Shown: positions 15,401-15,764 of the stretch, one piece after another
How positions within the stretch are numbered: position 1 is the first letter of the stretch
Layout of the letters: each line of letters opens with the position of its first letter
NCBI GenBank assembly: GCA_937901225.1
Contig: CALCGX010000025.1
Span: 1 to 15,764 of the forward strand
Origin: an uncultured Bacteroidales bacterium
GTDB lineage: Bacteria; Bacteroidota; Bacteroidia; Bacteroidales; Paludibacteraceae
DNA: 15,764 bases
Reading direction: 5' to 3'
Translations under genes and position numbers: made by a program
Notes under the pieces: generated by a model
The model's database searches: none
Seen by the model: the letters and a program-made list of their open reading frames with translations, nothing else
What the model was told of the DNA's origin: nothing

Positions 15401-15648
15401 CATTCAGCCCATTCTTTATGCAAGAAGTAGCAGATGGTGGAGCGGGCTCTATCAATTTTGCCGCGGCTAATCGCCTAATGAAAGCGCCAGCTCAGATGCT
15501 AACTGATGCACCACGCGGACAGTTTGTACAGATAGAGATAGCGGCTAATGGCGCAAAAGACCAAACTGGTCTATTCGTTAGCGAAAGCTATTCCAATGAT
15601 TTGGACCTAGATGATTACGAGAAATTGTTTGATGTCCGTTTATATTAA
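12463..15648 (+). CDS. Large multidomain surface/secreted protein, probably truncated at the C-terminus
   Basis: 1061 residues. An unusually long N-terminal region (1-49) has basic residues, then a hydrophobic segment (about 34-48, VMLVVMLNFVVIHVSG) suited to export; a Met at 35 is a possible internal start. Residues about 56-340 (VAFAPGNLQRN, TWMFASEQYEML, DLFGWSS, FLPAGGMRS, HYWTAK, GRSVRLVKD) form a domain common in Bacteroidales exoproteins that resembles formylglycine-enzyme/C-type-lectin-like or FISUMP domains. Residues 342-440 look like an Ig-like beta domain. Residues 441-610 are an unassigned beta-rich region. From about 611 (with NDCPNCDIVVLNGAKL, 704-719, and a VYPGGKLEL-like step) it resembles the repetitive stalks of large Bacteroidales surface proteins. 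The protein stops abruptly at DDYEKLFDVRLY without the type IX sorting domain such proteins usually end with. Substrate and function are unknown; adhesion or glycan binding is possible. Confidence 0.8.
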   Translation: MKKCVNNLLVSLRLVVLQGVKAGFKWNNAAFRCVMLVVMLNFVVIHVSGEVTNGIGMFSVSSTKMVAFAPGNLQRNLTTETWMFASEQYEMLGVANVTGGTVTSDGGGYGKENKTGTDLARKIDLFGWSSTESNPLNSFGVSIGDVDSYYAGDFLEWGQNVIGNYARNTWHTLTYVEWEYMRYHRTNADNLIAIARIDFAGVPNANGDAYVNGLILLPDNWNDVKPSDLTITPGFHAKNSSGVAHETHFVNINFINIAEWKKLEAAGAVFLPAGGMRSHTQANVSPKPVTGVFNTRYTGHYWTAKPRDDGNAGVFEFNSASAGLGPKKRYAGRSVRLVKDTLPLQVDATNLMVTSTAGQKISTSVRLTLSNYMGASTTITGYSDNAAFTVTTLSNVGPGEYDLIIHYTPTATSDGTETATITLNSSTRSGKTTFTVTGRHLPKNFVMAAKVDDEWMALTADILGNGLQKAVPIVVDDVLSPTKATYVLNSCQYQLLGLTNTRYTVNGDAAHLYSTQTQKVLGASNSTSTKTHLHTNDTHTNAQNAANALFYEWNLVSEDLVHYTITNSNTTSGWASYRTLGFNTATGMWGMYPEDATINHDILLLPIENVIAENIEVMEWDTNGMVLRLENASSGNINIRLGGATTRVPVTRINGSDLYQVSDFSLFNYDCETMIIYDDSNNGVILRKPILVTGNALSTAWRYNDCPNCDIVVLNGAKLMAYTPHLDYANIYVYPGGKLELDGYSMGVNQQVYLRGGYSWLHPTTYALPEVYINGTVNFRGSDNIIYDYYIQNYKYYQFALPYSVPLANVTDEAGYDNFPVWVKHYNGALRAADASATSWEWYYGDNFEAGVGYVIAAQPRQVGNVANRPLSIIRFPLGNEAITQAEANKSVATTAHGIDGYKAGSVTANNVGWNYVGNPFLATWQGSIGHQQLQEHFVNDKWDGSYAWVDDLLRYITVMSPEDDYDYDQYVAANAELRPFSPFFMQEVADGGAGSINFAAANRLMKAPAQMLTDAPRGQFVQIEIAANGAKDQTGLFVSESYSNDLDLDDYEKLFDVRLY

Positions 15649-15697
15649 CTAACAATTATCGGTAATGAATATATAAATTTTTTAGTAACTGAAAACA

Positions 15698-15715
15698 GAG
15701 CAGAAGAATCTGCTC
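15698..15715 (+). repeat. Perfect hairpin before the last gene
   Basis: GAGCAGA-AGAA-TCTGCTC forms a 7-bp stem with a 4-nt loop, 29 nt before the next start codon. It is followed by CGAGAATTT, not a T run, so it is a weak terminator candidate; it may be a leader element of the gene starting at 15745. Confidence 0.5.
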
Positions 15716-15730
15716 CGAGAATTTAAGTGT

Positions 15731-15736
15731 AGGAGG
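15731..15736 (+). promoter_or_regulatory. Consensus Shine-Dalgarno sequence AGGAGG
   Basis: AGGAGG lies 8 nt before the ATG at 15745, an ideal spacing. It is the strongest ribosome binding site in the window; most other starts here have none, as is usual for Bacteroidetes. It supports the ATG at 15745 as a real start of a highly expressed gene. Confidence 0.7.
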
Positions 15737-15744
15737 AAAAAGGT

Positions 15745-15764
15745 ATGTCACGTATCGGAAGACT
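15745..15764 (+). CDS. Start of a gene, possibly ribosomal protein L6 (runs off the right edge)
   Basis: Only six full codons are present, reading MSRIGR, with a following CT that must begin a leucine codon. MSRIG(K/R)LP is the usual N-terminus of ribosomal protein L6 (rplF), and the strong ribosome binding site fits a ribosomal protein. Seven residues cannot prove it. If it is rplF, the gene normally just upstream, rpsH (S8), is missing: the surface-protein gene stands there instead. No promoter was found in the 96-nt gap. Confidence 0.4.

Noticed and set aside
15649..15726. Open in-frame extension of about 25 codons after the surface-protein stop
   Set aside because: It is short, has no resemblance to a sorting domain, and ends in another stop; chance is the simplest explanation.
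1..15764. CRISPR array, tRNA or rRNA gene, insertion sequence
   Set aside because: No regularly spaced direct repeats, no cloverleaf or rRNA-like sequence, and no transposase-like protein was seen on either strand.

Overview
The window looks like chromosomal DNA of a Bacteroidales bacterium (phylum Bacteroidota). Four signs point there: promoters of the Bacteroidetes type (TTG/TTTG, 19-20 bp, TAnnTTTG) before four transcription units; a secreted protein with a type IX secretion (Por) C-terminal sorting domain; the gene order murC-ftsQ-ftsA-ftsZ; and a two-subunit 2-oxoacid:ferredoxin oxidoreductase with a fused gamma-alpha subunit. Most starts lack a strong Shine-Dalgarno sequence, also typical of the phylum. 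Genus cannot be fixed from this sequence.

Layout. (1) 1-413, minus: N-terminal part of glycyl-tRNA synthetase, running off the left edge. (2) 414-638: divergent promoter region. (3) 639-7865, plus: a tightly packed operon of secreted endonuclease I-family nuclease, murC, ftsQ, ftsA, ftsZ and comF. The nuclease stop codon abuts the murC start, murC and ftsQ overlap by 4 nt, and ftsQ and ftsA nearly touch. The only promoter I can recognise is before the nuclease, so an exported nuclease appears to lead a cell-division operon. An 11-bp tandem repeat and a rho-independent terminator lie at its end. (4) 7955-11730, minus: korA, korB and a DedA-family membrane protein. korB carries an in-frame, GC-rich, palindrome-containing segment of about 75-78 bp that looks like a repeat element inserted into the coding sequence. 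(5) 11731-12462: a noncoding region with the korA promoter, an 11-bp inverted repeat over its -33 box, and a second promoter whose transcript would have a leader of about 340 nt containing several hairpins, a palindrome and a G8 tract. (6) 12463-15648, plus: a 1061-residue multidomain surface protein that seems to lack the expected C-terminal end. (7) 15745-15764: the first codons of a new gene, perhaps ribosomal protein L6, after an unusually strong Shine-Dalgarno sequence.

How the genes work together. MurC makes UDP-MurNAc-L-Ala for peptidoglycan, FtsA and FtsZ form the division ring, and FtsQ links it to septal wall synthesis. The nuclease and ComF at the two ends of the operon could both serve DNA acquisition or nucleotide scavenging, but that is inference. 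KorAB supports anaerobic ferredoxin-linked central metabolism. The points most worth a second look are the korB insertion, the structured leader before the surface protein, the nuclease-led division operon, and the right-hand end, where a truncated-looking surface gene meets a probable ribosomal protein start without its usual neighbour.
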